NCBI GenBank assembly: GCA_003427395.1
Contig: BFEA01000308.1
Coordinates: 1,793,675 to 1,820,655 of the forward strand
DNA: 26,981 bases
Reading direction: 5' to 3'
Origin: Chara braunii
Taxonomy: Eukaryota; Streptophyta; Charophyceae; Charales; Characeae
Shown: positions 1 through 9,949 of the stretch, one piece after another
Numbering within the stretch: the first letter of the stretch is position 1
Layout: each line of letters starts with the position of its first letter
Translations under genes and position numbers: made by a program
Notes under the pieces: generated by a model
What the model was told of the DNA's origin: nothing
The model's database searches: none
The model's input: only the letters and a program-made list of their open reading frames with translations

Positions 1-290
1 CCCCCCCCCCCAAAAAAAAAGAAAAACAAAAAAAACGAGCATTCAGTGCACCTGCCGCAACCCAACCTGCATGCGTGTGCGCAACGCATGGACGCATGCC
101 TGCGCGCGCTTGCACATGTGCGCTTCGCCCGGCACATAGCGCAGCATAGAGCGCACCTCTGCTGTGCGCCACAAGTATGGTATGACTCCTCCCCTTTTTT
201 TTTCTTTTTTTTTTCTTTTCTTTTTTGAAAACGCCCCCTTTCATTGATAGTGGTGTTGGTAAGAGCAGATACCACTAACACCTGGGGAGA
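1..290. other. Left flank, no gene seen
   Basis: A C run followed by A-rich sequence opens the window, and a T-rich tract lies near 196-226. The sequence between is rich in alternating GCATGC/GCGC steps. I see no coding pattern, RNA gene or element terminus here. Confidence 0.5.
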
Positions 291-292
291 GG

Positions 293-345
293 CTCCATCT
301 ATTGGTGGGGAGCAGCACCTGCTGGAAAACGGGTTCAGCGTCCCT
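293..345 (+). repeat. Hairpin-bearing repeat, copy 1
   Basis: Shares CTCCATCTATT, a GGGGAGC block and a 19-nt hairpin (321-339, arms GCTGGA and TTCAGC, loop AAACGGG) with copies near 814-861, 911-929 and 1143-1189. The distance from CTCC to the hairpin (28 nt) is the same as in copy 4. Function unknown. Confidence 0.7.
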
Positions 346-813
346 TATTCAGACTGACTTTGGAGTATATCAGGAAAAGAAAGCAAGTGGGAGACTCCTC
401 TTCGCCCTCAACCAGGCGGGAGATACCTACTGCTGCAAACAAGTTCCTCCCTCCCCTCACCAGCCCCTCTTACCACCCTTCCGCCTTGGGCTACACCTGC
501 TGCACCTGCTGGAATTAAAGACTGTAACTGCAGTTCCTTCTTTCGAGACCTCAACCTCATTATACTGCATTGACTCTGGGTATGACTCCAACGTACTTGC
601 CCCCTTTTTTTTAACGGGGAACAAGCCGAGCCGGTGCTAGGGGTACGGATAGTAGCAGGACCATTTTTATTTTTCTGCCTGTTACGAACTGATGGTTATC
701 GAATCCTGCCATGTGATGTTTTTTTCGTCTTTTCAAACTACGGTCACGTCAAAGCTGCGATGTGTTGTTTTTCCTTCTTTAAAAGAAAATAAATAAATAA
801 AAATTAACTCATG

Positions 814-975
814 CTCCAATCTATTCTTGGGGAGCATCATGTGCTGAGAACCGGGCTCAGCGTACCTTATGAACTTCATAGGTGAAAGTTTGAGACAAAC
901 ATGACCACGTGCTGAGAATCGGGCTCAGCGTACCTTACGAACTTCATAGGTGAAAGTTTGAGACGAACTTGACCA
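814..975 (+). repeat. Hairpin-bearing repeat, copies 2 and 3 (68-bp tandem)
   Basis: Two tandem units start their hairpins at 843 and 911, a 68-bp period. Both carry perfect 6-bp arms GCTGAG/CTCAGC around a 7-nt loop, followed by a shared stretch containing AACTTCATAGGTGAAAGTTT. Only copy 2 has the upstream CTCCAATCTATT and GGGGAGC block, so copy 3 is a partial tandem duplication. Confidence 0.75.
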
Positions 976-1142
976 TGAGACAATCAAAGAAAAACCACTG
1001 TGCTGGATGCCTATTTCAAACTAAAAATCTGACGCAGCAACACTTTTCCATTTTTTTTTGTTGAAAAACCTCTGTGAGGGGGATTGTCACAACTTGTAGA
1101 GGTGATAAGACAATCCTCTGTAAGTGGTCCCCGGTTGGAGAG

Positions 1143-1196
1143 CTCCATCTATTACTGGGGAGCTGCACTTGCTGGAAATCGGTTTCAGCATCCCTC
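1143..1196 (+). repeat. Hairpin-bearing repeat, copy 4
   Basis: CTCCATCTATT at 1143 and GGGGAGC precede a hairpin at 1171-1189 with arms GCTGGA/TTCAGC and loop AATCGGT. It is closest to copy 1. The motif AAGACAATCCT occurs before it (near 1108) and again near 1335, so the repeat may be part of a larger degraded unit. Confidence 0.7.
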
Positions 1197-2349
1197 TAAT
1201 GTACAAATTTGAAAACACCTTGCAGACATTAGAGTCTTATGCTTCGTATGGCCAGGGCCCAGAGACCCATATTTTCTACTTTTTTCCCAGCTAAAACTGC
1301 TTCCCCATAAAGCCTCTACTTAGAGTCTACTACGTAAGACAATCCTGCTCATGGCTTTGGCCACCCTCCTCCATTAACAACAGTGGTTGTGAGTGTTGCG
1401 ATAAGAGATGGCGGGGGGAAGGTAGGGCGGGGGGGGGTTGGGAGAAGATCGGGTGGAAGGTGCGGGGGAAGTACCGAAAGCGGTGACAAGAGAAAGAATC
1501 GTGGTGGGAAGCGTGGGTGAAGAACGTGCAGCCAGACCTTGGGTCTGCTGCTGTTGGGGATAGGGCGGGAGAGAGAAGGCGAACAAGCGCTTGGGAGGTG
1601 TTTTAACCTTCTCTCCCTCAAACTCAGCCCTGGTGAGTTTAAGTCCTTTGTTTTTTTGGTTTGTCGCCTGCGGGTTTCCATGTCGTCTTGACTCTGCCCT
1701 TACCGTTCTTAGCTGCACTCTGATCGCTATAAGATAGAAACAATTCCAATCATCTGCGACCCACCGAGATGGATGCAATATTCAAATGAAAGTAAAAAAA
1801 TCAGATTTCGTAGACCTTCAAAACAGATGTAGTAATCAAATGAAAGAAATTGCATTCGTCTTTTTTTGGTTTTCAAAAGAAGGTCCACAATGCTTTGAGG
1901 ATGGGCTATGGCTGCCCTTCGATTGAGGAGGGGATCGATCCTCCCCTCCCTCTCATTCATCCACGGATGCGCAAGAGGCATGTGATGGGGAGCATGACGG
2001 TGGTTGAAGAGTGATCTCAATTTCCTTCCCCTCGCATTGAATGCATTTGAAGAAACGGTGCACCGGAGAGTTATGCCCCCTTTGTTGAATATATGCTGAC
2101 CAGGGTCGACTCTTCCTTCCAATCGAAGGATGTGAAAGGATCATTCCCGCGCGCCCTTCGGACAGTGGATCAGTGGTTGACAGTAGGAAGGGCAGTCCTC
2201 CCTTCTACCCTCGTCACGCGGACCGTCAGCGTGTGAACGGGTGATCTGCTCTGCTCAAAAGTAATGTGTGATGGGCAACACGAGTGGGGACATTGACGCC
2301 TGGTTGTCTAGAATGAGGTCAGTAGTGAAAGCCTTAGGGAGTTCTGATG
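1197..2349. other. Intergenic stretch, no gene recognised
   Basis: Open frames on the minus strand (about 110-134 codons) have low-complexity proline/arginine-rich translations from G-rich DNA and look like chance. A G-run cluster lies at 1413-1443. Nothing marks a promoter, RNA gene or transposon end until the target-site duplication at 2350. Confidence 0.5.
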
Positions 2350-2353
2350 GCAT
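2350..2353. repeat. Target-site duplication GCAT, left copy
   Basis: GCAT directly abuts the TGTGACG end of the left LTR and is repeated at 15127-15130 directly after the CGTCACA end of the right LTR. This marks one integration event. Ty3 integrases more often make 5 bp; the next base does not match here. Confidence 0.8.
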
Positions 2354-2591
2354 TGTGACGCCCAACCTCACGCCCGACGCGACTTCCTGATCGCAGTGTG
2401 AGTGGGCCTGGAAGTGCGAAAAGGGGTGTGCCAAGGATTTTTGGAAAAGTGGGGGTGGAGTCTCAGGTCGGAACTGAGCTCTCCTGTGGCAAGTTTCAGA
2501 GATAGGAATGCAAAAGGATAGGCGTGGGTCGAAGTATGTTTCTATGTTTCTGAGCGTGGGGCTACCACCTCTGCTGGTTCTGTCGTCTGGG

Positions 2592-3330
2592 TCAGACTCG
2601 TATTTGGTGCATGGTCGGGAAGCTATGGTTATCGCGCTGTCTGACCACTTGTTGGCGTCGTGCGTCGCTGGTCTCAAAATCCGACGCGGCTGGCCTTAGC
2701 CGAAGGCTGTGCGCCCGTTGTTCTTCCTCCGAGCGAGTTCGCCAGATGAAATCGGAGGCTCGGTACTCATGGTCTTGCAAGCACTCCGAGCACGGGGGTT
2801 GGGGCCAATACGGAGCGATTGCGCGCCAGAGGATGATAGTCAGCGGATGGAAGGGCAGTATGAGGTGGTAGGGAGGGAAGTCGGTTTCCATAATAATTAC
2901 TCCCGGTTTTGCGACAAGGTGACACGTGTACGAGCTGGGGAATTCCGGGTGGTGGGGAATGTGCTCTCGAGCTCGGTCGATGTCCCACTCACAGATACGT
3001 TCGTTCCCCACCGGGTATGGAAATTCAGGAAGTTGTCCCCTCGGTCGTGCAAACAGACACACGTGCTCCCAATACTCCCGGAATTTCGGATCCCTCAGAT
3101 ACTCGCGATCAGTAGTACGAAAAGGGAGTTCAATATTCATATTGTGGGGTGAGGCAGAAACTCAGTCATTCGGAAAGTTGGACCGAGCACAGGCGTTGCA
3201 GACACACGTGTAGGCCGTGTTCTTCTGATCGAGCTTACACGTGCGTGCACATGGCCTGCCCTTCGGTCCGATGGACAAAGATCAATGACCCGCGTCTCGC
3301 ACGTGCTGGCCTGTTAACCGAGGGTGGATA
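2592..3330 (-). pseudogene. Decayed coding stretch inside the 3' LTR, with Cys cluster
   Basis: An ATG at 3140 opens a 182-codon frame ending at 2592. Reading upstream in the same frame passes two TGA stops and a cysteine-rich patch (spacing C-x3-C ... C-x-C-x2-C) at about 3270-3180. The middle part reads like real protein (EYWEHVCLFARPRGQLPEF, then YPVGNERICEWD), which is why I do not treat it as chance. The frame runs across the 2914 junction into sequence shared by both LTRs, where the right copy carries single-base indels, so the shared part is not conserved as protein. I do not recognise the family. It could be a captured gene fragment, a relic of an older element, or an LTR-encoded ORF. 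The last residues before 2592 may be run-on translation. Confidence 0.5.
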
Positions 3331-3884
3331 GTCCTATCGTGAGACAGACATCTAATCATCTAGCATGCTCAGTTAGTTTCGACAGGAAAAAAAAAAAAAA
3401 AAAAAAAAAAAAACATCGTCCACTCGTCCAATTTCATGCATACATAAGCAAAAAGAATGTGACAACCATTCATGCATCAAGGTCGTACAAAATTCGATCG
3501 TAGGCAAAAAAAACAATCAATGTGGTCCATCCATATAGAGGAAAGGACAAAGTGACAATTGTTTAGAGGGATAGAAGAAGATCACCACAACATTAATCGG
3601 TCCGGAACCACGCAAGGTCCTATCGTCGGGGATCAATCAATGGGATCCATCAATCTAAGAGGTCTGAGAAGGGGAGGGGAAGAAGACAACCATTCATCAA
3701 CACCCGAGGAGAGCAAATGAAAACATACACGTCAACAGAAAAGAGCAAATGGCAAGTCCGAATGTCGATCCCGAAAGGAAAAAGCGAGGCGACTCGCGCC
3801 GAATACCAAAATTTTTCAGAAGGAAAGAAAAAGAATAAAAATGGCCTAGAGGGATAGAAGAAGAAGCTCATCACACACTTCCCG
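3331..3884. other. LTR-internal non-coding stretch with A27 run
   Basis: An uninterrupted A run occupies 3387-3413. No matching duplication flanks it, so it is not clearly a retroposon tail. The rest has loosely repeated purine-rich phrases (GAGGGATAGAAGAAGA near 3566 and 3849) and no coding pattern. Confidence 0.5.

Positions 3885-3969
<85 letters not shown>
3885..3969. repeat. (CT)n microsatellite
   Basis: About 80 bp of CT dinucleotide with one TTT interruption near its start, inside the left LTR segment absent from the right LTR. Translations of this tract into Ser-Leu or Arg-Glu repeats are artefacts. Confidence 0.97.
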
Positions 3970-3970
<1 letters not shown>

Positions 3971-4941
3971 TATCACTCCGATACGGGCAGTCTGTCGCCT
4001 CGCACCTTCACAGAGTTATCACCCCGCTTAGTCCGAGCATGCCAGTCGGGTTTGTCTGTGTGCCACAGTCTGTCACAGCCCCACGTCAACCCCACATGCC
4101 CAGCACCAGCTCGTCGTTCGCCCAACTCTCTACTCACCTTCCACATCTCGTTCATTAGCCGATCCTCTCGATCGCGCTAACTTTCCAGAAGTCTTAGAGA
4201 GCGAGTTAATCGCTCTTACAAAATTTATAGCATGCACGTGTGTGCGCGCGATACCTGGGATTATGTCTGAGTACAGGGAAGGAGGAAGGGAGTGCCTACG
4301 ACTGCATGGCCAGGCCGCTGCGTGGGGGACGTAGCCTTTCTCCACACATCAATCCAGTCATGCATGCGTTTATGCCAATAGGACAGAGGAAGAAGTACGC
4401 GCGCACGGAGGCGCCACAAAAGATATCAGGAACGAGAGGATTACAATTGCAATTATGCCCCCCAAAACCAGAATTACAGTTACACACAAGGATTAAGGCG
4501 TGGAAAAATCAGAGCGCAGATCCTGACGTGGCAAGGCATGCGCAAGCAAGAAGCGTCGTGCATCAAAAATTGAGGTGCGCCTAAATTCCAAATCTAAATC
4601 CGAGTTGCAAAAAGGAATTTCAGACAACGCAAATTCTGAGAGTCCGCTGGGGCTCGACGGCAGTTTAAAATTCAAAAGGATTGTCCCGCGCTGCGATCTC
4701 GCCAAAATTCCCCTTTCCCAGAGCAGAACAAGAAGCTATGTCAACAATTATTTTTCGCGCTCGCTAAGGCGCGATCAGCTACCAACCGCCACAAGACTAC
4801 CCCGGCCTTAATTCTACAAAAAAAAACAAGCAAAACAAGGGCACTCATGCAATTCACGTGGCCATCCTAACTCAACCCGTTTCAACCCCTGACGTAGCCG
4901 CACGCAGAAGATCGTGTGGTTGTCGAAAGTAGTTCGTCACA

Positions 4942-4960
4942 TATGTGACCCCCGGGGGGT
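4942..4960 (-). other. Candidate polypurine-tract region next to the 3' LTR
   Basis: In element sense the bases just before the 3' LTR read a C6G5 block, then TCACATA, then the LTR start TGTGACG. Plus-strand-primer tracts normally sit here, but this is not a clean purine run. GTCACATATGTGAC forms a 14-bp palindrome across the LTR edge (4936-4949). Position supports the call; composition does not. Confidence 0.3.
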
Positions 4961-5660
4961 TCCAATCTTGAGCAAGCTCCTGCTTGCTCCTTCAATCATC
5001 TGTCGATTTCCGACGGTTGACGCGGAGTTGACACGTGTCACTTACCGTGAGATGAAAGTGTGGAAGTCATTCAGGTGGCATTCGCGACTCCGATCTAAAG
5101 GTTGTCGGGAAAAGGTAGCCTGATGATGGGAGGAGGCGGAGGGGGATGGGTTTGTGAGAGGGGTGGCAGAAAGCGGTTTCGCTCTCGATCCCCAGTGGGG
5201 AGCTGAGTGTAATGGATGGTGCGGTGTATGAGGGGGAAGCGATGATCCTGGTGAGGGAGGGAGGTGAGGTAATCGGGATAGAGGGTGCACAGGGTGTGGG
5301 GGATCGTGGCGTGAAGATCCTCGTAACCTTCGCACGCAGGGATTACGCCCGAGAATACAATATATTTCTATTTTGTTGTAATCTCGCCATATCGTGCTGA
5401 AGAGGAGGACATGGAGGGGGAAAGTGGTCACGATGGAGTGAGTGGAGACGTGCGAGAAGACGATGAGACCGAGACGGGTAGAATAGAGCTGGTGGAAGAG
5501 GGAAGGGGGAAAAGGGAGTCAGTTGGAGAGAAACGGGGGTCGACCCGTGATCTGATGGATGGCGAGGGAATGAAGAGGACGGCAGGATAATGACTGGAGA
5601 CGAAGCTTGAGTGCCAGCATCTCCACGTAGGCGAACGGTGGGCCTTTGTGGTGGAGGGGA
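4961..5660 (-). other. Element 3' untranslated stretch
   Basis: Lies between the stop of the post-integrase ORF and the 3' LTR. Frames up to about 129 codons exist on the minus strand, but their Pro/His/Ser-rich translation reflects composition (plus strand very G-rich). I see no known domain. Confidence 0.5.
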
Positions 5661-7134
5661 TTAAGCCGGCGTTGGACTTCTTCTGCGGTGTCTGCTTCTA
5701 GATCCCTCCGCGGTGGCGATGCCATCTCCTCCGGACTCCTCTCGCGGTGGCTCTGGGTTGCGCGCCGGATCATCTTGCAGCAGCCGTGAGTCCGAATCCT
5801 GCATTGGGATCTTCCCTTCTGCCCTCTCTCGTCGCATCTGAGTCGTTGCTTCGTCTTCCTCCCTACTCCATTCGCCGGAACTTCCTGATTCGTCCAACCC
5901 ATTCTCTTTCGACCCGTCCTCCTCAGATTCGTGATAATCTGGGCCGTCCGAACTGGCCTCCGATTCTTTTTTTTCATTCACGTCTTCCCTTTCCTCGTCC
6001 TCTTCGTCTACCTCTTCCTTTGCCCCCACTTCCACTCTTCGGGTGATCGGATCCCACAGAGTGATATCGGTCACATCAATGACCAAATAGTCTGCCGAAG
6101 ACGGGAGGTAAATGTTATCGTCGTCGAGTTCCGTGCACGTGGACCATAGTCAACTGAAAAAATTCTCACGAGAAATGAAAGTTGAAAAAACATTTCATAA
6201 AAAAAAAAAATTTCATGTTTATAAATTATCATTCCAATGTTCGTCTAATTCTAAAATTTTCAGTTTTATCTGATAAGTTCCCGTCTAAATATGAGCTTTT
6301 CCTTCCAACTACATCTATTTGTTCAAGATGAAATGAAAGTCTGGACGAGTTTATGAAATGTCTTAATTAAATTTTCATTCTATTACAACAAATATCTTCT
6401 AATTTGGATTGGATTGACCTATTTATGACTGTAAATCCTTACTTAGAATGACAGTCCAATTAAAATATTTCATGAACTCATCCAGACTTTTATTCCATCT
6501 CTAGCATGCAGTCCAAATAAGAAGGGATACCCTATTCTTGGAATCAAAGTTTACAAGTAAGATGAAAATTTTTGAAATTGGAATGACATTTTTAAATATG
6601 ATATGAAAATTTGAAATTTAGATGGTAATTTTACTATAGAATGGTTATTTAATTCTAGGAAATTTTTTCGTTGGTAGTTGTGGCGCCAGTGTACGAGGGA
6701 GCGCCGCTGGTGCGGACTGCTCGTCACAATATGAAAGGATCTCCAGAGACAGATCGTCTAAGAGTTGGGCCAGGAACACCAGAACTTCGCTCATAATTGG
6801 CTCGAGATATTCGTCCCACACTTTTCCAAAAAGTATCCCTAACAGTTCTTCTTTTGTGTCGTCCTCCAGGCTTGGACGATCAGCAGTTCCACCTCATCAT
6901 TGGGAACTTCATCTTCATCGTCTTTATCCGTCGGCTCAGCCCAATGAAACACCAGCTGGAGAAGGCAAAAGCTAAGTGCCACGTCGCGTGTCACCACTCC
7001 GCCCACTTGCTCGTATCCAGGATCGGCATGTCCAATCGCCTGATTCAGAAGGAGAGGGGAGGGTTCGTGGCGGACTGCCAGAAGGTACGGAGATCGAAAG
7101 GAAGCTCGAAGGTGGAAAGGCGGTGTTGGTTCAT
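5661..7134 (-). pseudogene. Post-integrase ORF of the Ty3 element, split by a MITE
   Basis: Starts at an ATG at 7134 and ends at a stop at 5661. Without the inserted MITE it would encode about 315 residues. I read it in three frame segments: an N-terminal part to about 7060, a middle part ending near 6870 with an acidic run, and a long last part. In that last part the frame entering the MITE at 6678 resumes in phase at 6150. The C-terminal part (from about 6030) is strongly acidic and charged, rich in Glu, Asp and Ser with few hydrophobics, and ends basic (SRSRHRRRSP). There is no clear signal peptide or transmembrane span, so it is not obviously envelope-like. I do not recognise the family. 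It lies 370 bp after pol and could be expressed from a subgenomic or spliced RNA. Additional ORFs in this position are known in some plant Ty3 lineages. Confidence 0.6.
6151..6674. mobile_element. MITE-like foldback element, 524 bp
   Basis: AT-rich DNA in a GC-richer setting that forms one long imperfect palindrome. Outer ends CAACTGAAAAAATTC (left) and CCAACGAAAAAATTTC (right, reverse complement) match with one gap. Inner arms near 6322-6368 and 6457-6505 pair strongly. TAGT flanks both sides (6147-6150 and 6675-6678), consistent with a 3-4 bp target duplication. No ORF. Removing the element and one TAGT restores the host reading frame exactly, which supports the boundaries. Superfamily undetermined. 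Confidence 0.8.
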
Positions 7135-7502
7135 TGTGGCGGCGTGAAAGGAAGAAGCTGTGGGAGGACGATCTTCGGTGCTTCAGGAGAGATCCGATCG
7201 TTGGCTAGTGTTAACAGTTGGACCCAGGCGACCGTGAGATCCCGCGCCCAGAGTCACGTGGCTGACACCTGGTGGAGACAGCCGCAGAAACGCCGACGCC
7301 TAACCAACACTCTCGCCCGCTCGCTAGTTCGCGCGAATCGAAATTCCGTCGCCACGTGGATGCCCGTCGTACTGAACTTCAAGAAAGCCACGAATCGAAG
7401 CAGATCTGGACTTAATCGTGACCGTTGCACCTGCCGAATCGACGAAATATGCCCCCTGGGTCTCATTAGTCGTTCAATGATGACCTGCTTAGTAAAAAAA
7501 GC
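7135..7502 (-). other. Spacer between pol and the post-integrase ORF
   Basis: Short frames only, no recognised domain. It could act as the leader of the downstream ORF. The plus-strand frame over this region (6976-7539) is unsupported by any motif. Confidence 0.4.
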
Positions 7503-8960
7503 TCATGGCGATGAGGGAGAAGGTAGAGATGAAGGTTGAGAGGAGGGAGAGTCAGAATATTTGAGTTCGAGGTCGTCGCCTTCCTCTTCGGAATCGAAGG
7601 AAGACGTGGACGAGGGGAGAGACGGAGAAGGAGTAAGGGACGAAGATAGGACACATGTCGAATGATCGGTCAAGCCGATTGGCTTCCCGAGACTTCCGAC
7701 GCAAGCCACACTATGTTCACTCCGCTAGGACCGAGCTCGACTATGCGAAATCACCATAAGAATCGTGGTGCTAATTTTCCCTGGCGAGCAGATTTCCTCA
7801 CGTGCACTATGTCCCCTAATTTATACTGGGGTCGAGGCCCAACATTCCCATTTCGGGCCTCATAGCTCCGGAACTGTCGTCCGTGGGTCATTTCGGTCAT
7901 TCGCTGTCTTTTTCGGGTTAACCGAGGGAGGGTTTTTTCCATCAACTCCAAATGGCGTTGGGCCTTGTCCTTAATCGTGGCCCTCGTAGTCCTTCGCGCT
8001 GGGGTCGTTTCATCGTTCAGGCTCGGTAGAGCCACACAGGCCAGACAATTAGTCCGTAGCTGATAAGGGGTCAGGCCGGTGGACTCATGAGGGGTCCCCC
8101 GGTGGATAGCTAGGATGTGGTCTACGATATTCGGTCAAGGCCTCGTGTCTATGGCCGCGATATTTCGCCACAAGGCTGTATTCATTACCCTATTTAGATT
8201 TTCTACCAGACCGTTCGATTGCGACATATGAGGAGCCGTATTACGAATCATGCAGACGCTATGTATGACTAGGCTCCTCAAGACTTCCGCTCGGAATTCC
8301 GCCCCGTTGTCCGTTAAAATTTCATGGGTGTCCTGATGCATTCCGAGGAAACAGTTGACATACCTCACGATTTCCGTCATTCGTCGCGTTTTATACGTTT
8401 AGGCCTCGATCCATTTCGAGAAATGATCCACGAATACCAAAAGAATTGAATACCCGAGGCTATTTCGTCCAGGGGGCACAACAATATCCGTGGTATCCAT
8501 GCTAACCTTTTGGAATGGCTGTTCGACTACAGTGGGCACTATCGACCTAGGCGGTTGAATCGGCGCCTTATCTGCCGCGCAGACTGGACAGTTTTTAACA
8601 ATGAATTTAACATTGGCCCGGATATTGGACCAGTACCACTGATTTTTGTTAATGGCAGCCTCCGTGATCCTGACAGCGAAGTGAGCGGCGGTTTCTCGTA
8701 GGCCGACTTAACCTAGTCGTACCTTATAAATGGATGAGGTATTGACATCCAGATCCGACTGCCATCAGTCGTTCCATCGGTAATCTCGTGCTCTCTCGTT
8801 AGCCTGCCTCCGATCTTCCATTGTGAATTCTCAGAGGGAGTTACCGGTCACTGTAGCTATCAAGACGACATCCTTCCATACTTCGGCACGTTGAAATCGG
8901 CGTGTCTTTTCTAATCCTTCGGACGTGGCTTCGAGGAATCGAGCCTCCGTCGGGATTTTA
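7503..8960 (-). pseudogene. pol: Integrase domain of Ty3 pol
   Basis: Joins reverse-transcribed DNA into the host genome. One reading frame runs from about 8960 to 7751 interrupted only by stops (for example TAA at 8399-8401 and TGA at 8135-8137). In order: the end of a zinc-binding module (CPVC near 8595), the first catalytic Asp in SMDTTD (8495-8497), the second Asp in LTDNGAEF (8309-8311) and the Glu in GLVEN (8201-8203). The last two are separated by 35 residues, the classic D-x35-E spacing. After KLGDIVHVRKS comes a C-terminal module of GPY/F type (LGPSGVNIVWLA). A TGA at 7751 and a frame change precede a Ser/Glu-rich tail that ends at 7503. The catalytic triad is intact despite the stops. 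Confidence 0.9.
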
Positions 8961-9470
8961 TCGGTGCGACACAAAGGACATAACTAGGGTTTATCTGAGT
9001 TCCTTTATTGGATACAGGAGCCGTGGAGACACATTATTGACAATCTATCCATTCCACATACCCTTCCCCACTAGGACGCATAGGAACCGAATATACGTGC
9101 GATATTGCTTCACAAAAGTAACGGAACTTGTCAGGCGAGGAGGGAAAGGAAGAGGATGAGAGGGGAGAAAGAGGGTCTTTAAAGTTACCTTCTCCACCTA
9201 TCGCCATCATGTTTACATGCACTTCCTGGAAGGTCGGGGGAGGATGGCCACTTCTCCGTATGGGGGTCCCTTGGCCAGCTCCGACTCCTTCCACGGAGTA
9301 ATCTATTCACCTTTTGTCACCTTGCTTGGCCGATGCAGTCGTGTCAACCCGTCCGCTTTCTCGTGCTTTTCCGGGTATCTAATCCCATTCGCTCCCCTAG
9401 CTTCCGTCTCTCAGTGTTAGTATCGGCCCAACAGAGTGCTTTCGCCTTGGGCGTTCTTTCCGATATCTCT
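8961..9470 (-). pseudogene. RNase H-integrase connection region of pol
   Basis: Carries a readable but frameshifted stretch (9294-9034, including EAISHVYSVPMRPSGEGYVE) with no catalytic motif. Position between RNase H and integrase identifies it. Plus-strand frames here are shadows. Confidence 0.55.
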
Positions 9471-9830
9471 TTCAATGAATGATGTCGAAGTCGTACTCTT
9501 GCAGCCGGACAGTCCATCGTCCAATCAAGCCCGTGTAGTTGGTGAGTCTTTTGAGAGCTAGCAGGGGCTCATGATCCGTGACGAGGAGGAACTTATGTCC
9601 TTATAGAAACGGATGAAAGTGTTGAATTCCCCAGACGACCACGTAGCATTCGCCTTGTGGGGCGAATTGTTCCTTCTCTCGTCAGGTACAGTTCGCGAAG
9701 CGTACTCGATGACATGTTTGCGGTCGTCCTTCCCCTTCTCGGCCAAAATAGCGGAGATCACCTCAGGTTGCCAGTCCTTAATGAGTGAACTGTTTCCCAG
9801 GATTACGCCCAATCAAAATAGGTGCGGACG
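9471..9830 (-). pseudogene. pol: RNase H domain of Ty3 pol, frameshifted
   Basis: Degrades the RNA strand of the RNA-DNA hybrid during reverse transcription. The frame 9812-9558 gives HVIEYASRTVPDERRN, a hallmark phrase of Ty3 RNase H. It then shifts to another frame giving GECYVVVWGIQHFHPF, a TAA, and FLLVTDHEPLLAL, which holds the last catalytic Asp. The first acidic motif (usually in a DAS phrase) is not readable, so it is lost or garbled. It directly follows reverse transcriptase, as expected for the family. Confidence 0.85.
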
Positions 9831-9949
9831 CCAGCCTCCTTTAGGGTGACAAAGGCTTATTCACAGTCTGTGTCCCACTTCAGTGGCTGGTCCTTCCGTA
9901 GGAGGTTCGTTAGAGGCCGAGCAATTGCCCCGAACCCCTTAATAAACCT

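Larger units (their letters stand above)
2354..4941 (-). repeat. 3' LTR of the Ty3 element (long form, 2588 bp)
   Basis: Homologous to the right LTR over 2354-2913 and 4049-4941, with a 1135-bp segment (2914-4048) that the right LTR lacks. It begins TGTGACG and ends CGTCACA. The extra segment holds a decayed coding stretch, an A27 run and a long CT repeat. Its junctions share only CG (2912-2913 and 4047-4048) and show no longer target duplication, so either the right LTR lost this segment or the left gained it. The reading frame crossing the 2914 junction favours a loss from the right copy. Confidence 0.9.

Noticed and set aside
1349-2144. Several minus-strand frames of 63-134 codons
   Set aside because: Overlapping frames with low-complexity Pro/Arg/His-rich translations from G-rich plus-strand DNA and no recognisable motif.
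3387-3413. A27 run as the tail of a SINE or LINE
   Set aside because: No target duplication flanks it and no promoter boxes or LINE coding sequence precede it on the plus strand.
3650-3976. Minus-strand frame with a long Arg-Glu repeat
   Set aside because: It is the translation of the CT microsatellite, not a protein.
5042-5431. 129-codon minus-strand frame near the 3' LTR
   Set aside because: Pro/His/Ser-rich from composition, lies in the element's 3' untranslated stretch, no domain seen.
6976-7539. 187-codon plus-strand frame
   Set aside because: Antisense to the retrotransposon's end of pol and post-integrase ORF; no motif, so a shadow.
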